Positions 9,398 through 18,795 of a DNA stretch of 64,000 nucleotides are shown piece after piece. The number at the start of each line of letters is the position of its first letter. The first letter of the stretch is position 1. The notes under the pieces were generated by a model. It searched no databases. It was given only the letters and a program-made list of their open reading frames with translations, and was not told the origin of the DNA. The stretch comes from Streptomyces sp. NBC_00557 (lineage in GTDB: Bacteria > Actinomycetota > Actinomycetes > Streptomycetales > Streptomycetaceae). The stretch is taken from assembly GCF_036345995.1 (NCBI RefSeq), contig NZ_CP107796.1, forward strand, positions 6,200,001 through 6,264,000, in the 5' to 3' direction. Position numbers and translations under genes: made by a program.

Positions 9398-10876
9398 ATG
9401 GACCTCGAGACCTTCCGCAAGCTCGCCACCGACCGGCGCGTCATCCCCGTCACGCGCAAGCTCCTCGCCGACGGCGACACCCCGGTCGCGCTCTACCGCA
9501 AGCTGGCCGCCGAGCGCCCCGGCACCTTCCTGCTGGAGTCCGCGGAGAACGGCCGCTCCTGGTCCCGGTACTCCTTCGTCGGCGTCCGCTCCGCCGGGAC
9601 CCTGACCGAGCGCGACGGACAGGCCCACTGGCTCGGCACCCCACCGGTCGGCGTGCCCGTGGACGGCGATCCGCTGCAGGCCCTGCGCGCCACCGTCCAG
9701 GCCCTGCACACGCCGCAGCAGGAAGGCCTGCCGCCCTTCACCGGCGGCATGGTCGGCTACCTGGGCTACGACATCGTCCGCCGCCTGGAGAAGATCGGCC
9801 CCGGCGAGCGCGACGACCTGAGGCTCCCCGAGCTGACCATGCTCCTGACCAGCGACCTCGCCGTGATGGACCACTGGGAGGGCTCGGTCCTGCTGATCGC
9901 CAACGCGATCAACCACAACGACCTCGACACCGGCGTCGACGAGGCCTACGCCGACGCCGTCGCCCGGCTGGACGCCATGGAGGCCGACCTGACGCGCGCG
10001 GTCGCCCAGCCCCCGGCCGCGCTGCCGCCGTCCGAGCTGCCCGAGTACACCGCGCTGTGGGGCGGCCCCGACTTCCAGGCGGCCGTCGAGGACATCAAGG
10101 AGCGCATCCGCGCGGGCGAGGCCTTCCAGGTCGTGCCCTCCCAGCGCTTCGAGACCCCGTGCACGGCGAGCGCCCTGGACGTCTACCGGGTGCTGCGGGC
10201 CACCAACCCGTCGCCGTACATGTACCTGTTCCGCTTCGACGGCTTCGACGTCGTCGGCTCCTCCCCCGAGGCCCTGGTCAAGGTCGAGGACGGCCGGGCG
10301 ATGGTCCACCCCATCGCCGGCACCCGGCCCCGCGGCGCCACTCCGCAGGAGGACCAGGCCCTCGCCGAGGAACTGCTCGCCGACCCCAAGGAGCGTGCCG
10401 AGCACCTGATGCTGGTCGACCTCGGGCGCAACGACCTCGGCCGGGTCTGCGAGCCCGGCTCGGTGGAGGTGGTCGACTTCATGTCCATCGAGCGCTATTC
10501 GCACGTCATGCACATCGTCTCCACCGTCACCGGCAAGGTGGCCGAGGGCCGCACCGCCTTCGACGTGCTCACCGCCTGCTTCCCCGCGGGCACCCTCTCC
10601 GGCGCCCCCAAGCCCCGCGCGATGCAGATCATCGACGAACTGGAGCCGTCCCGGCGCGGCCTGTACGGCGGCTGCGTCGGCTATCTGGACTTCGCCGGCG
10701 ACTCCGACACCGCGATCGCCATCCGTACGGCCCTGCTGCGCGACGGCACCGCGTACGTCCAGGCGGGCGCCGGCATCGTCGCCGACTCCGACCCGGTCGC
10801 CGAGGACCAGGAGTGCCGCAACAAGGCGGCGGCGGTGCTCCGCGCGGTGCACACGGCCAACCGGCTCGGCAGGTAG
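9398..10876 (+). CDS. trpE: Anthranilate synthase component I TrpE
   Basis: Converts chorismate to anthranilate with ammonia from a TrpG/TrpD subunit not in this window. The protein has 492 residues. It contains the N-terminal feedback-site element LLESAEN and the chorismate-binding core: [63 protein letters not shown] and [18 protein letters not shown] box (9384-9389, overlapping the hisI stop) lies 8 bases before the ATG, so leaderless expression is likely in addition to read-through from hisI. I see no leader peptide or trp attenuator upstream. Confidence 0.96.
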   Translation: MDLETFRKLATDRRVIPVTRKLLADGDTPVALYRKLAAERPGTFLLESAENGRSWSRYSFVGVRSAGTLTERDGQAHWLGTPPVGVPVDGDPLQALRATVQALHTPQQEGLPPFTGGMVGYLGYDIVRRLEKIGPGERDDLRLPELTMLLTSDLAVMDHWEGSVLLIANAINHNDLDTGVDEAYADAVARLDAMEADLTRAVAQPPAALPPSELPEYTALWGGPDFQAAVEDIKERIRAGEAFQVVPSQRFETPCTASALDVYRVLRATNPSPYMYLFRFDGFDVVGSSPEALVKVEDGRAMVHPIAGTRPRGATPQEDQALAEELLADPKERAEHLMLVDLGRNDLGRVCEPGSVEVVDFMSIERYSHVMHIVSTVTGKVAEGRTAFDVLTACFPAGTLSGAPKPRAMQIIDELEPSRRGLYGGCVGYLDFAGDSDTAIAIRTALLRDGTAYVQAGAGIVADSDPVAEDQECRNKAAAVLRAVHTANRLGR

Positions 10877-10909
10877 GCGCCTTTCCGGCACATAGGACGC
10901 TTGTCATAC

Positions 10910-10939
10910 GAACCCCGGGTGACGGTTCGCCCGGGGTTC
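10910..10939. terminator. Hairpin after trpE
   Basis: Perfect 10-bp arms GAACCCCGGG and CCCGGGGTTC flank a 10-base loop, 33 bases after the trpE stop and 17 before the next GTG. There is no T-run, as is usual for Streptomyces terminators. Confidence 0.55.
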
Positions 10940-10956
10940 AGGCGATAGTGGACTAC

Positions 10957-11586
10957 GTGACTGCCGTACCTCACCCCCGTACCGAAGCCGCCGGTCCCGC
11001 CCGGTCCGGCCGCCGGAGCCTCGCCGTGGCCCTCCTGTGCGGTGCGCTCGGCGCGGCCGTGGCCCTGCTCGCGACCCGGCAGCGCTGGGCGGAGGGCACC
11101 GCGACGGTGGCCGGCGGAACCTTCCCGCTGACCGCCAGGGGCAGCGACGTCACGGGCGTCCCCGCGGCCCTCGCGATCGTGGGCCTCGCCGCGCTCGTCG
11201 CCGTCTTCGCGGTCCGCAGGGCCGGCCGGCTCCTCGTCGCCGCGCTGCTCGCCCTGTCCGGCGCGGGCATCGTGGCCGCCGCTCTCGTGGCCGCCTCCGA
11301 CAGCTCCGCGCTGGACGAGAAGGCGGCCCAGGCGAGCGGCGACACCTCCGCCACCGTCGCCGCGCTCAGCCACACCGGCTGGCCCTATGTCGCGGCCGCC
11401 GGCGGCGCGCTGATCCTGCTGGCCGGCCTGCTCGCGCTGCGCTTCGGCAACCGCTGGCCCGCGATGTCCGGCCGCTACGAGCGCGGCGCCGACCGCCCCC
11501 GCCGCACCGCGCGCCCGGTCGACCCGGAGCGCCCCGAGGAACTCTGGAAGGCCCTGGACCGGGGCGAGGACCCGACCGGTTCCTGA
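10957..11586 (+). CDS. Trp-region membrane protein (TIGR02234-like)
   Basis: A 209-residue membrane protein with about four hydrophobic spans, roughly residues 19-37, 66-84, 91-112 and 141-160. The extracytoplasmic-looking segment TRQRWAEGTATVAGG and the late TGWPYVAAAGGAL segment fit the actinobacterial family found next to trp genes. GTG 10957 sits 7 bases after a GATAGT -10 box and has no Shine-Dalgarno sequence, suggesting a leaderless message. Its position between trpE and trpC is conserved in actinomycetes, but the function is unknown; a link to tryptophan is by context only. Confidence 0.82.
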   Translation: MTAVPHPRTEAAGPARSGRRSLAVALLCGALGAAVALLATRQRWAEGTATVAGGTFPLTARGSDVTGVPAALAIVGLAALVAVFAVRRAGRLLVAALLALSGAGIVAAALVAASDSSALDEKAAQASGDTSATVAALSHTGWPYVAAAGGALILLAGLLALRFGNRWPAMSGRYERGADRPRRTARPVDPERPEELWKALDRGEDPTGS

Positions 11587-11753
11587 CCCCGGGCAGGGTG
11601 TGGCGAACCAGACGCCACCCCCGCGTCCGGCGCACGCGCGCGTACGGGACAATGGACGCGAGCGTCCGGCTCGGTCAGCGACGGACGGGCTCGGAGCCGT
11701 ACGTCACGTACGACGCTCCCCTGGACACGTACTCAGCAACGAGGAGCACAGAC

Positions 11754-12014
11754 ATGGCGGGCAGCAGCCACGGCCACGGTCACACCCCGGCCGCCTGGAC
11801 CGGTGTCATCATTTCCTTCATCGGTTTCTGCGTAGCGGGCGCCTTCATGGTGATGGCCCAGCCCGTCGGCTTCTGGGCCGGCATGGTGCTCATCGTCGGC
11901 GGCGCGGTGGTCGGCGGCATCATGCGCGCCATGGGCCTCGGCCAGAACCCCAAGCCGCTCAAGGTCACCGGCGCCCCCGCCGCGACCCGCGAGCCGGCCG
12001 GCGTGGAGAGCTGA
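11754..12014 (+). CDS. Small membrane protein with HGxxPAAW motif
   Basis: An 86-residue protein starting MAGSSHGHGHTPAAWTGV, the signature of a short actinobacterial membrane family named after this motif. Two hydrophobic spans follow (about 17-37 and 43-59), then a short Pro-rich cytosolic tail. A GAGGAG ribosome-binding site precedes the ATG. It is located between trpE and trpC, as in related genomes. Function unknown. Confidence 0.85.
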   Translation: MAGSSHGHGHTPAAWTGVIISFIGFCVAGAFMVMAQPVGFWAGMVLIVGGAVVGGIMRAMGLGQNPKPLKVTGAPAATREPAGVES

Positions 12015-12030
12015 CCGCGCACCCGGCTTC

Positions 12031-12080
12031 CGCCGAGGGGCGGCCCGGCACCCGCACAGGGTGCGGGCCGCCCCTCGGCG
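12031..12080. terminator. Strong hairpin after the HGxxPAAW gene
   Basis: The sequence from 12031 can fold back on 12060-12080 with arms of about 20 bases (CGCCGAGGGGCGGCCC and its complement) and one or two mismatches around GCACAG. It begins 16 bases after the stop codon. Confidence 0.7.
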
Positions 12081-12141
12081 TCTCCCGGCCCCCTTCGCAC
12101 ACCGGCGCGCGGGGCATCGGATCGCAGGGGACAATGCTGGG

Positions 12142-12594
12142 GTGAACCCCGACACGTGCCCGGCCCCGTCCACGGTCGCACCACCGGCCCCCCAAGCCAC
12201 CGCGCGGCGGCGGCTCGCCGTCCCCGCGGGGCTGCTCGCGGCCGTCGCCGGCGCCTTCGCGTACGTCGGGGCCGTCGACCCGAACCAGCCGGGTCACTAC
12301 CCGGTGTGCCCCCTGTACCGGCTCACCGGCCTGTACTGCCCGGGCTGCGGCGGGCTGCGCAGCGCGCACGCCCTCGTCCACGGCGACCTGCTCGCCGCCC
12401 TGCGGGACAACGCGCTGGGCGTGGCCGCCTGTCTGGGCTTCGCCGTGCTGTGGACCGTATGGGTGGTCCGCGCGGTGCGGGGCCTGCCGTTCCGGCTGGA
12501 GCTGCGGCCGGCGCCGATGTGGGCGGTCGGCGCGCTGCTGCTGGTGTTCACGGTTGTCCGGAACCTGCCGTCCGGTGGCTGGTTGCATCCTTGA
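12142..12594 (+). CDS. DUF2752 membrane protein
   Basis: A 150-residue protein with three hydrophobic spans and the DUF2752 core CPLYRLTGLYCPGCGG followed by RSAHALVHGDLLAALRDN. The CPxCG pair may bind a metal or form a disulphide. The GTG at 12142 lies 6 bases after GACAAT (12130-12135), so the message is probably leaderless. The family is common in actinobacteria and its role is unknown. It sits between the terminator at 12031 and the trpC promoter region. Confidence 0.85.
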   Translation: MNPDTCPAPSTVAPPAPQATARRRLAVPAGLLAAVAGAFAYVGAVDPNQPGHYPVCPLYRLTGLYCPGCGGLRSAHALVHGDLLAALRDNALGVAACLGFAVLWTVWVVRAVRGLPFRLELRPAPMWAVGALLLVFTVVRNLPSGGWLHP

Positions 12595-12737
12595 TCATCG
12601 GCGGAACGTCCAGGTACTGGGACCGGCGTCCACCGGATGCGGGAGCCGGCCACACCTCCGGATACCATCGCAATGACCACGGGTTTCACCACCTGAAGGA
12701 ACCCGAAGGAACCTCCGTCTGAAAGGGGGCCGCTCGC

Positions 12738-13547
12738 GTGAGTGTGCTCGACGAGATCATCGACGGCGTCCGTGCCGACCTCGCGGAGCGGCAGGCACGC
12801 GTCAGCCTCGACGAGCTCAAGGAGCGCGCGGCCAAGGCCCCCGCCGCGAAGGACGGGGTGGCCGCGCTCAAGGGCGACGGCGTCAAGGTGATCTGCGAGG
12901 TCAAGCGCTCCAGCCCCTCCAAGGGCGCGCTGGCGGCGATCGCCGACCCGGCCGGACTGGCCGCGGACTACGAGGCGGGCGGCGCGGCCGTCATCTCCGT
13001 CCTCACCGAACAGCGCCGCTTCGGCGGCTCGCTGGCCGACCTGGAGGCCGTCCGCGCGCGCGTGGACATCCCGGTCCTGCGCAAGGACTTCATCGTCACG
13101 TCGTACCAGCTGTGGGAGGCACGCGCGTACGGCGCCGACCTCGCGCTGCTGATCGTGGCCGCCCTGGACCAGCCGGCCCTGGAGTCGCTGATCGAGCGCG
13201 CCGAGTCGATCGGGCTGACCCCGCTCGTCGAGGTGCACGACGAGGACGAGGTGGAGCGGGCCGTGGACGCGGGCGCCAAGGTCATCGGCGTCAACGCGCG
13301 CAACCTGAAGACGCTGGAGGTCGACCGCGGCACGTTCGAGCGGGTCGCCCCGGAGATCCCCGGCCACCTCGTCAAGGTCGCCGAGTCCGGCGTCCGCGGC
13401 CCGCACGACCTGATCGCCTACGCCAACGCCGGCGCCGACGCGGTCCTGGTCGGCGAGTCCCTGGTCACCGGCCGCGACCCGAAGACCGCCGTCGCCGACC
13501 TGGTCGCCGCGGGCGAACACCCCGCGTTGCGGCACGGCCGGAGCTGA
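12738..13547 (+). CDS. trpC: Indole-3-glycerol phosphate synthase TrpC
   Basis: Closes the indole ring from CdRP. It is a 269-residue TIM barrel with the family motif [13 protein letters not shown], then [36 protein letters not shown] and [11 protein letters not shown]. The GTG start is preceded by GAAAGGGGG. In the 143 bp upstream I see no Trp-codon leader peptide. It is the first gene of the trpC-trpM-trpB-trpA group. Confidence 0.96.
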   Translation: MSVLDEIIDGVRADLAERQARVSLDELKERAAKAPAAKDGVAALKGDGVKVICEVKRSSPSKGALAAIADPAGLAADYEAGGAAVISVLTEQRRFGGSLADLEAVRARVDIPVLRKDFIVTSYQLWEARAYGADLALLIVAALDQPALESLIERAESIGLTPLVEVHDEDEVERAVDAGAKVIGVNARNLKTLEVDRGTFERVAPEIPGHLVKVAESGVRGPHDLIAYANAGADAVLVGESLVTGRDPKTAVADLVAAGEHPALRHGRS

Positions 13548-13555
13548 TCACCCGC

Positions 13556-13568
13556 TAAGCTGACCCCG
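13556..13568 (+). promoter_or_regulatory. Internal leaderless promoter before trpM
   Basis: A TAAGCT box at 13556-13561 is followed after 7 bases by the trpM ATG with no ribosome-binding site. This would let trpM be made independently of trpC. Confidence 0.45.
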
Positions 13569-13769
13569 ATGACTCCCACCATGACGACCGTGGACCGGTA
13601 CGCCCGCCTGGCGCGCGGCTGCCGCCCGAGGGGCTGCCGCGCCCCGGCGAGGCGTGTCCACGGCCGCCGGGTGCGGTACGTCATCGGCGATGAGCCCGGG
13701 CAAGTCAATGGCATGCGATGGCAGCAGCCGACCTGTAGGGGCGCGGGGAACTGCGCGCGCAACCACTGA
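13569..13769 (+). CDS. trpM: TrpM, small modulator of tryptophan biosynthesis
   Basis: A 66-residue basic protein starting MTPTMTTVDRYARLARG with the Arg-rich segment CRPRGCRAPARRVHGRR. It sits between trpC and trpB, exactly where Streptomyces carries trpM (formerly trpX), a small protein reported in S. coelicolor to modulate tryptophan synthesis and differentiation. An alternative ATG lies at 13581. The C-terminal residues CRGAGNCARNH are encoded by a sequence that looks like a dispersed Streptomyces repeat, so the end of the protein may vary between strains. Confidence 0.8.
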   Translation: MTPTMTTVDRYARLARGCRPRGCRAPARRVHGRRVRYVIGDEPGQVNGMRWQQPTCRGAGNCARNH

Positions 13770-13785
13770 CAGCCCGCAGCCAACG
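13732..13785. repeat. Dispersed-repeat-like sequence overlapping the end of trpM
   Basis: The core GGGGCGCGGGGAACTGCGCG followed by CAACCAC and GCCCGCAGCC resembles a GC-rich element I know from intergenic regions across Streptomyces genomes. A short stem (GCGC/GCGC around GGGAACT) is possible. Here it overlaps the last 12 or so codons of trpM and the trpM-trpB gap. Copy number cannot be judged from this window. Confidence 0.5.
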
Positions 13786-13847
13786 GACCATCCCCGCCCC
13801 CACGGCGAACAGTGTCTTTTCACACGCACTCACCGTGAGGTTTCGGC

Positions 13848-15131
13848 ATGCCCAGCACCTTCTTCCACCCCGACCCGGAGGGTCAGGTCCCAAGCCCCGA
13901 AGGCTACTTCGGGGTGTTCGGCGGCAAGTTCATCCCGGAGGCCCTCGTCGCCGCCGTGGACGAGGTCGCCGTCGAGTACGACAAGGCCAAGCAGGACCCC
14001 GAGTTCGCCCGCGAGCTCGACGACCTGCTGGTCAACTACACCGGCCGCCCGTCGGCGCTCACCGAGGTCCCCCGGTTCGCCGAACACGCCGGCGGCGCCC
14101 GCGTCTTCCTCAAGCGCGAGGATCTCAACCACACCGGCTCCCACAAGATCAACAACGTTCTCGGCCAGGCGCTGCTCACCAAGCGCATGGGCAAGACCCG
14201 CGTCATCGCGGAGACCGGCGCCGGACAGCACGGCGTCGCCACCGCCACCGCCTGCGCGCTGTTCGGCCTCGACTGCACCATCTACATGGGCGAGATCGAC
14301 ACCAGGCGGCAGGCCCTGAACGTGGCCCGGATGCGGATGCTCGGCGCCGAGGTCGTCGCCGTGAAGTCCGGCAGCCGCACCCTGAAGGACGCCATCAACG
14401 AGGCGTTCCGCGACTGGGTCGCCAACGTCGACCACACCCACTACCTGTTCGGGACCGTCGCCGGGCCGCACCCCTTCCCGGCCATGGTCCGCGACTTCCA
14501 CCGCGTGATCGGCGTCGAGGCCCGCCGCCAGCTCCTGGAGCGCGCCGGCCGGCTGCCCGACGCCGCGATCGCCTGCGTCGGCGGCGGCTCCAACGCCATC
14601 GGCCTCTTCCACGCCTTCATCCCCGACGAGGGCGTACGGCTCATCGGCTGCGAGCCCGCCGGGCACGGCATCGAGACCGGCGAGCACGCCGCCACCCTGA
14701 CCGCGGGCGAGCCGGGCATCCTGCACGGCTCCCGCTCCTACGTCCTGCAGGACGACGAGGGCCAGATCACCGAGCCGTACTCCATCTCGGCCGGTCTGGA
14801 CTACCCGGGCATCGGCCCCGAGCACTCCTACCTCAAGGACACCGGCCGCGGCGAGTACCGCGCGGTCACCGACGACGCGGCCATGCAGGCCCTGCGCCTG
14901 CTGTCGCGCACCGAGGGCATCATCCCGGCCATCGAGAGCGCCCACGCCCTCGCCGGCGCGCTGGAGGTCGGCAGGGAGCTGGGCCCGGACGGGCTGATCG
15001 TCGTCAACCTGTCCGGTCGCGGTGACAAGGACATGGACACCGCAGCGCGCTACTTCGGCCTGTACGACACCGACGCCGAGGTGGCCGCTGACGAGACCGA
15101 CACCGCCGAGATCGAGGGGGACGCCAAGTGA
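13848..15131 (+). CDS. trpB: Tryptophan synthase beta chain TrpB
   Basis: PLP enzyme that joins indole and serine. The 427-residue protein has the PLP lysine in [13 protein letters not shown] (about residue 102), [13 protein letters not shown], the phosphate-binding [15 protein letters not shown], and [16 protein letters not shown]. It starts with ATG 78 bases after trpM and ends in a GTGA overlap with trpA, which is consistent with an alpha-2 beta-2 complex made from one message. Confidence 0.97.
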   Translation: MPSTFFHPDPEGQVPSPEGYFGVFGGKFIPEALVAAVDEVAVEYDKAKQDPEFARELDDLLVNYTGRPSALTEVPRFAEHAGGARVFLKREDLNHTGSHKINNVLGQALLTKRMGKTRVIAETGAGQHGVATATACALFGLDCTIYMGEIDTRRQALNVARMRMLGAEVVAVKSGSRTLKDAINEAFRDWVANVDHTHYLFGTVAGPHPFPAMVRDFHRVIGVEARRQLLERAGRLPDAAIACVGGGSNAIGLFHAFIPDEGVRLIGCEPAGHGIETGEHAATLTAGEPGILHGSRSYVLQDDEGQITEPYSISAGLDYPGIGPEHSYLKDTGRGEYRAVTDDAAMQALRLLSRTEGIIPAIESAHALAGALEVGRELGPDGLIVVNLSGRGDKDMDTAARYFGLYDTDAEVAADETDTAEIEGDAK

Positions 15132-15946
15132 GCGGGAACATCCGGCTGCTGACCGACACCCTCGCGGGCGCGAAGGCCGAGGGCCGGTCCGCGCTCATCG
15201 CCTACCTCCCGGCCGGGTTCCCGACCGTGGACGGCGGCATCGAGGCGATCAAGGCCGTCTTCGACGGCGGCGCGGACGTCGTGGAGGTCGGTCTGCCGCA
15301 CAGCGACCCCGTCCTCGACGGCCCGGTCATCCAGACCGCCGACGACATCGCCCTGCGCGGCGGCGTCAGGATCGCCGACGTCATGCGCACGGTCCGCGAG
15401 GTCCACGACGCCACCGGCAAGCCGGTGCTCGTCATGACGTACTGGAACCCCATCGACCGCTACGGCGTCGAGCGGTTCACCGCCGAGCTGGCCGAGGCGG
15501 GCGGCGCGGGCTGCATCCTGCCCGACCTGCCCGTGCAGGAGTCGGCGCTGTGGCGGGAGCACGCCGAGAAGCACGGTCTGGCGACCGTCTTCGTCGTGGC
15601 GCCGAGCAGCAAGGACGAGCGGCTCGCCCAGATCACCGCGGCGGGCAGCGGCTTCGTCTACGCCGCCTCGCTGATGGGCGTCACCGGCACCCGGGAATCC
15701 GTCGGCGCGCAGGCCCAGAACCTGGTCGAGCGCACCCGCGCCACCGGCACCGAGCTGCCCGTCTGCGTCGGCCTCGGCGTCTCCAACGGCGCGCAGGCCG
15801 CCGAGGTCGCCGGTTTCGCCGACGGCGTGATCGTCGGCTCGGCCTTCGTGAAGCGGATGCTGGACGCCCCCGACCACGCGACCGGCGTCGAGGCGGTCCG
15901 CGAGCTGGCCGGGGAGCTGGCCAAGGGCGTGCGCGGACAGGCGTAA
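15128..15946 (+). CDS. trpA: Tryptophan synthase alpha chain TrpA
   Basis: Cleaves indole-3-glycerol phosphate to indole and G3P. The 272-residue protein carries the catalytic Glu in [19 protein letters not shown] and the second acidic residue in [10 protein letters not shown], together with [13 protein letters not shown] and phosphate loop residues in [11 protein letters not shown]. The GTG start overlaps the trpB stop by 4 bp. It ends the trp operon; a hairpin follows at 16016. Confidence 0.97.
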   Translation: MSGNIRLLTDTLAGAKAEGRSALIAYLPAGFPTVDGGIEAIKAVFDGGADVVEVGLPHSDPVLDGPVIQTADDIALRGGVRIADVMRTVREVHDATGKPVLVMTYWNPIDRYGVERFTAELAEAGGAGCILPDLPVQESALWREHAEKHGLATVFVVAPSSKDERLAQITAAGSGFVYAASLMGVTGTRESVGAQAQNLVERTRATGTELPVCVGLGVSNGAQAAEVAGFADGVIVGSAFVKRMLDAPDHATGVEAVRELAGELAKGVRGQA

Positions 15947-16015
15947 CCGCAGGTCACTTTCCCTATCAGAACACCCCTGTCGGAACATCCGGTCACTCGA
16001 ACGGGTGGACCTGGG

Positions 16016-16044
16016 ACCGGGGAGGCGCGCTGTGCCTCCCCGGT
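16016..16044. terminator. Hairpin after trpA
   Basis: Perfect 11-bp arms ACCGGGGAGGC and GCCTCCCCGGT with a 7-base loop, 70 bases after the trpA stop and just before the DsbA-like gene. It probably terminates the trp operon. Confidence 0.7.
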
Positions 16045-16057
16045 TCGTTCTGGGGGT

Positions 16058-16837
16058 GTGAGCGAGAAGAACCATGAGGGAAAGCGCGCGGCCCGGGAGC
16101 GGCTGGCGGTCGAGCGCGAGAAGCAGAAGGCCGCGGAGAAGCGTCGGCGCACGCTGATCGTGGGCGCGAGCGTCGTCTGCGTCCTGGGCCTCGCGGCGGT
16201 CATCGGCGTCGTCGCCGCGAACGCCGGCAAGGACAAGGGCGGTGAGAAGGCGGCGGGCCCGGTCGTGGCGCCCTCGGGAGCGCAGGGCAAGGACGGTCTC
16301 GCGATCCCGGTCGGCAAGGACGGCGCCAAGTCCACGCTCACCGTCTGGGAGGACGTCCGCTGCCCGGCCTGCCAGGCCTTCGAGACCGCCTACCGCCCCA
16401 CGCTCCACGAACTGGCCGACTCCGGCAAGCTCAGAATCGAGTACCACCTGGTCCGGCTGATCGACGGCAACCTCGGCGGCACCGGCTCCCTGCGCGGGGC
16501 CAACGCCGCGGCGTGCGCCCAAGACGCCGGAAAGTTCCGCGACTACCACGACGTGCTGTACGCGAACCAGCCCAAGGAGTCCGACGACGCCTTCAGCAGC
16601 GACGACAAACTCATCGAGCTGGCCGGCAAGGTCGGCGGCCTGGACACGCCCGCCTTCCGGAAGTGCGTCGACGACGGCACCCACGACAGCTGGGTGGCCA
16701 AGTCCCACAAGGCGTTCCAGTCCAGCGGCTTCACCGGCACGCCCGCGGTCCTGCTCAACGGCAAGAACATCTACCAGGGCCAGACGATGACCCCGGCCAA
16801 GCTCAAGCAGATGGTGGAGGCGGCGGACCGCCGGTGA
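16058..16837 (+). CDS. Membrane-anchored DsbA-like thioredoxin-fold protein
   Basis: A 259-residue protein. A basic cytosolic N-terminus (KRAARERLAVEREKQKAAEKRRR) is followed by one membrane helix at about 30-50, then an extracytoplasmic thioredoxin fold with active site VRCPACQAFE (C102, C105). The C-terminal cis-Pro loop is GFTGTPAVLLNG. This is the DsbA/BdbD-like arrangement of actinobacteria, used for disulphide formation in secreted proteins. The start codon is GTG; GGGGG lies very close, so ribosome-binding spacing is poor. It directly follows the trp terminator and precedes lgt, another envelope gene. Confidence 0.88.
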   Translation: MSEKNHEGKRAARERLAVEREKQKAAEKRRRTLIVGASVVCVLGLAAVIGVVAANAGKDKGGEKAAGPVVAPSGAQGKDGLAIPVGKDGAKSTLTVWEDVRCPACQAFETAYRPTLHELADSGKLRIEYHLVRLIDGNLGGTGSLRGANAAACAQDAGKFRDYHDVLYANQPKESDDAFSSDDKLIELAGKVGGLDTPAFRKCVDDGTHDSWVAKSHKAFQSSGFTGTPAVLLNGKNIYQGQTMTPAKLKQMVEAADRR

Positions 16838-16937
16838 GGACCCTCCGTGCGGGGCCCTTTTCACACGCCCCCGTTATGCACCCGTAGCCGGGCTGCTTGC
16901 CGCCACCACGGCCCGGCACGGTAGCGTCGGACCTGCC

Positions 16938-17906
16938 ATGGAACTTGCCTACATTCCCAGCCCGTCGCGCGGGGTGCTGTACCTCGGCCCCATCCCGCTG
17001 CGCGGCTACGCCTTCTGCATCATCATCGGCGTCTTCGTCGCCGTCTGGCTCGGCAACAAGCGCTGGATCGCCCGCGGCGGGCGGGCCGGGACGGTCGCCG
17101 ACATCGCGGTCTGGGCTGTGCCGTTCGGCCTGGTCGGCGGCCGGCTGTACCACGTGATCACGGACTACGAGCTGTACTTCAGCCCCGGCCGTGACTGGGT
17201 GGACGCCTTCAAGGTGTGGCAGGGCGGCCTGGGCATCTGGGGCGCGATCGCGCTCGGCGCGCTCGGCGCGTGGATCGGCGCGCGCCGCCGCGGCATCCCG
17301 ATGCCGGCGTACGCGGACGCCGTCGCACCCGGCATCGCGTTCGCGCAGGCCATCGGCCGCTGGGGCAACTGGTTCAACCAGGAGCTGTACGGCCGGGAGA
17401 CCCATGTTCCCTGGGCGCTGCACATCACCTCCTCCGAGGGCGGCCGGGTGCCGGGCTACTACCACCCGACCTTCCTGTACGAGTCCCTGTGGTGCATCGG
17501 CGTGGCCCTGCTGGTGATCTGGGCCGACCGCCGCTTCACACTGGGGCACGGCCGGGCGTTCGCCCTGTACGTCGCCGCGTACTGCGTGGGCCGCGGCTGG
17601 ATCGAGTACATGCGCGTGGACGACGCCCACCACATCCTGGGCCTCCGCCTGAACGACTGGACCGCGATGCTCGTGTTCCTCGCGGCGGTGGCGTACATCG
17701 TGGTGTCGTCGAAGAAGCGGCCGGGCAGGGAAGCCGTGGTGGAACCCGAGGCGGTCTCCGAGACGGCCGGTGAGACGCCGGACGCCGCCGACGCGGAAGA
17801 GAAGGCGGAGGAGAAGAAGGCCGAGCCGGAGGCCGCGGAGCAGGTGGAGCCGGTGGAGCCGGCGGAGGCGAAGGACGAGCCCGAGTCGGCGACGAAGAAG
17901 AGCTGA
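16938..17906 (+). CDS. lgt: Prolipoprotein diacylglyceryl transferase Lgt
   Basis: Transfers diacylglycerol to the lipobox Cys of prolipoproteins in the membrane. The 322-residue protein has seven hydrophobic spans, IPLRGYAFCIIIG near the N-terminus, the Lgt signature GGRLYHV, GGLGIWGAI and GRWGNWFNQELYG, and HPTFLYES. The last 65 residues form an acidic, Glu/Ala/Pro-rich tail (EEKAEEKKAEPEAAEQVEP) typical of Streptomyces Lgt. A TAGCGT box lies 10 bases before the ATG. Substrates in this window include LivK and the small lipoprotein at 54766. Confidence 0.96.
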   Translation: MELAYIPSPSRGVLYLGPIPLRGYAFCIIIGVFVAVWLGNKRWIARGGRAGTVADIAVWAVPFGLVGGRLYHVITDYELYFSPGRDWVDAFKVWQGGLGIWGAIALGALGAWIGARRRGIPMPAYADAVAPGIAFAQAIGRWGNWFNQELYGRETHVPWALHITSSEGGRVPGYYHPTFLYESLWCIGVALLVIWADRRFTLGHGRAFALYVAAYCVGRGWIEYMRVDDAHHILGLRLNDWTAMLVFLAAVAYIVVSSKKRPGREAVVEPEAVSETAGETPDAADAEEKAEEKKAEPEAAEQVEPVEPAEAKDEPESATKKS

Positions 17907-17923
17907 CCGCCCGCGCTACGACA

Positions 17924-17956
17924 CCGAGGGCGCCCGGATCTTCCGGGCGCCCTCGG
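17924..17956. terminator. Bidirectional terminator between lgt and the CitE-like gene
   Basis: Perfect 14-bp arms (CCGAGGGCGCCCGG and complement) with a 5-base loop ATCTT lie between convergent genes. Confidence 0.8.
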
Positions 17957-17982
17957 CGTGTGCGGGGCCAGCCGGAAGAAGG

Positions 17983-18795
17983 TCACCTTCTGCGGGCCAG
18001 GGACAGGGTGCGCTGGGCCGTCGTCACCACGGCCGCGTCGATGAAGCGGCCGTCCGGCAGCGCCTGGGCGCCCGGCTGCGCCGCCGCTGCCTTGATGACC
18101 GTCTCGGCGTGTTCGATCTCCGCCGGGGTGGGCAGATAGGCCCGCTCGATCACCGGCAGCTGACGGGGGTGGATCGCGGCGCGGCCCAGGAAGCCGAGGG
18201 CGCGGCCGTGGGCGCAGGACGCGGCGAGGCCGTCCAGGTCCCGGATGTCGGGGTGGACCGACTGCGGCGGCGGGGCGAGGCCGGCCGCGCGCGCGGCGAC
18301 GATCACCCGGGAGCGCGGCCAGTCGAGGCCGGCGTCGGCCCGTACGCCCAGGTCGGCCCGGAGATCCGCCTCGCCGAGGGCGATGCCCCGCAGCGCGGGG
18401 TGCGCGCAGGCGATGGCGTACGCGTGCTCGATGCCGAGGGCCGTCTCCAGCAGGGCGTACAGCGGCACCGGGGTGGCGGCGGCGACCCGCAGGACGTCGG
18501 CCGGGCCCGTCACGTTCGGCAGCCGCAGGCCGGACAGGCCCGGCAGCCGCGCCAGCGCGCCCAGGTCGGCGGCCGCCCAGGGGCTGTCCAGGGCGTTGAC
18601 GCGGACGTGCACCGGAACCGGCTGGGGGTCGGCGAGGCGCTCGGCCGTGGCGGCGCGGGCGTACTCCTTGCGGTCCGGGGCGACCGCGTCCTCCAGGTCG
18701 ATCACCACCACGTCGGCGCCCGCGGCCAGCGCCTTGGCCACCACGGGCGGGCGGTCGCCGGGGACGTAGAGCCAGGTCAGCGGGTGCGGTGTCAC
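17983..18795 (-). CDS. CoA ester lyase, CitE/HpcH family
   Basis: A 270-residue TIM-barrel lyase. It opens TPHPLTWLYVPGDRPPVVAKALAAGADVVVIDLEDAVAPDRK, the HpcH/HpaI-CitE signature with the acidic metal-binding pair DLEDAV, then VHVRVNALDSPW, ALLETALGIEHAYAIA and LGEADLRADLG. Relatives cleave citryl-, malyl- or related CoA thioesters; the actual substrate is unknown. The GTG start overlaps the upstream CoA-transferase stop (GTGA), so the two are co-translated and may act on one acyl-CoA. It is the last gene of the minus-strand operon. Confidence 0.88.
   Translation of the reverse strand: MTPHPLTWLYVPGDRPPVVAKALAAGADVVVIDLEDAVAPDRKEYARAATAERLADPQPVPVHVRVNALDSPWAAADLGALARLPGLSGLRLPNVTGPADVLRVAAATPVPLYALLETALGIEHAYAIACAHPALRGIALGEADLRADLGVRADAGLDWPRSRVIVAARAAGLAPPPQSVHPDIRDLDGLAASCAHGRALGFLGRAAIHPRQLPVIERAYLPTPAEIEHAETVIKAAAAQPGAQALPDGRFIDAAVVTTAQRTLSLARRR

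Noticed and set aside
12595..12737. Trp leader peptide/attenuator before trpC
   Set aside because: No short ORF with consecutive Trp codons and no alternative terminator/antiterminator pair could be found; the short ORF near 12673 has no Trp codon.
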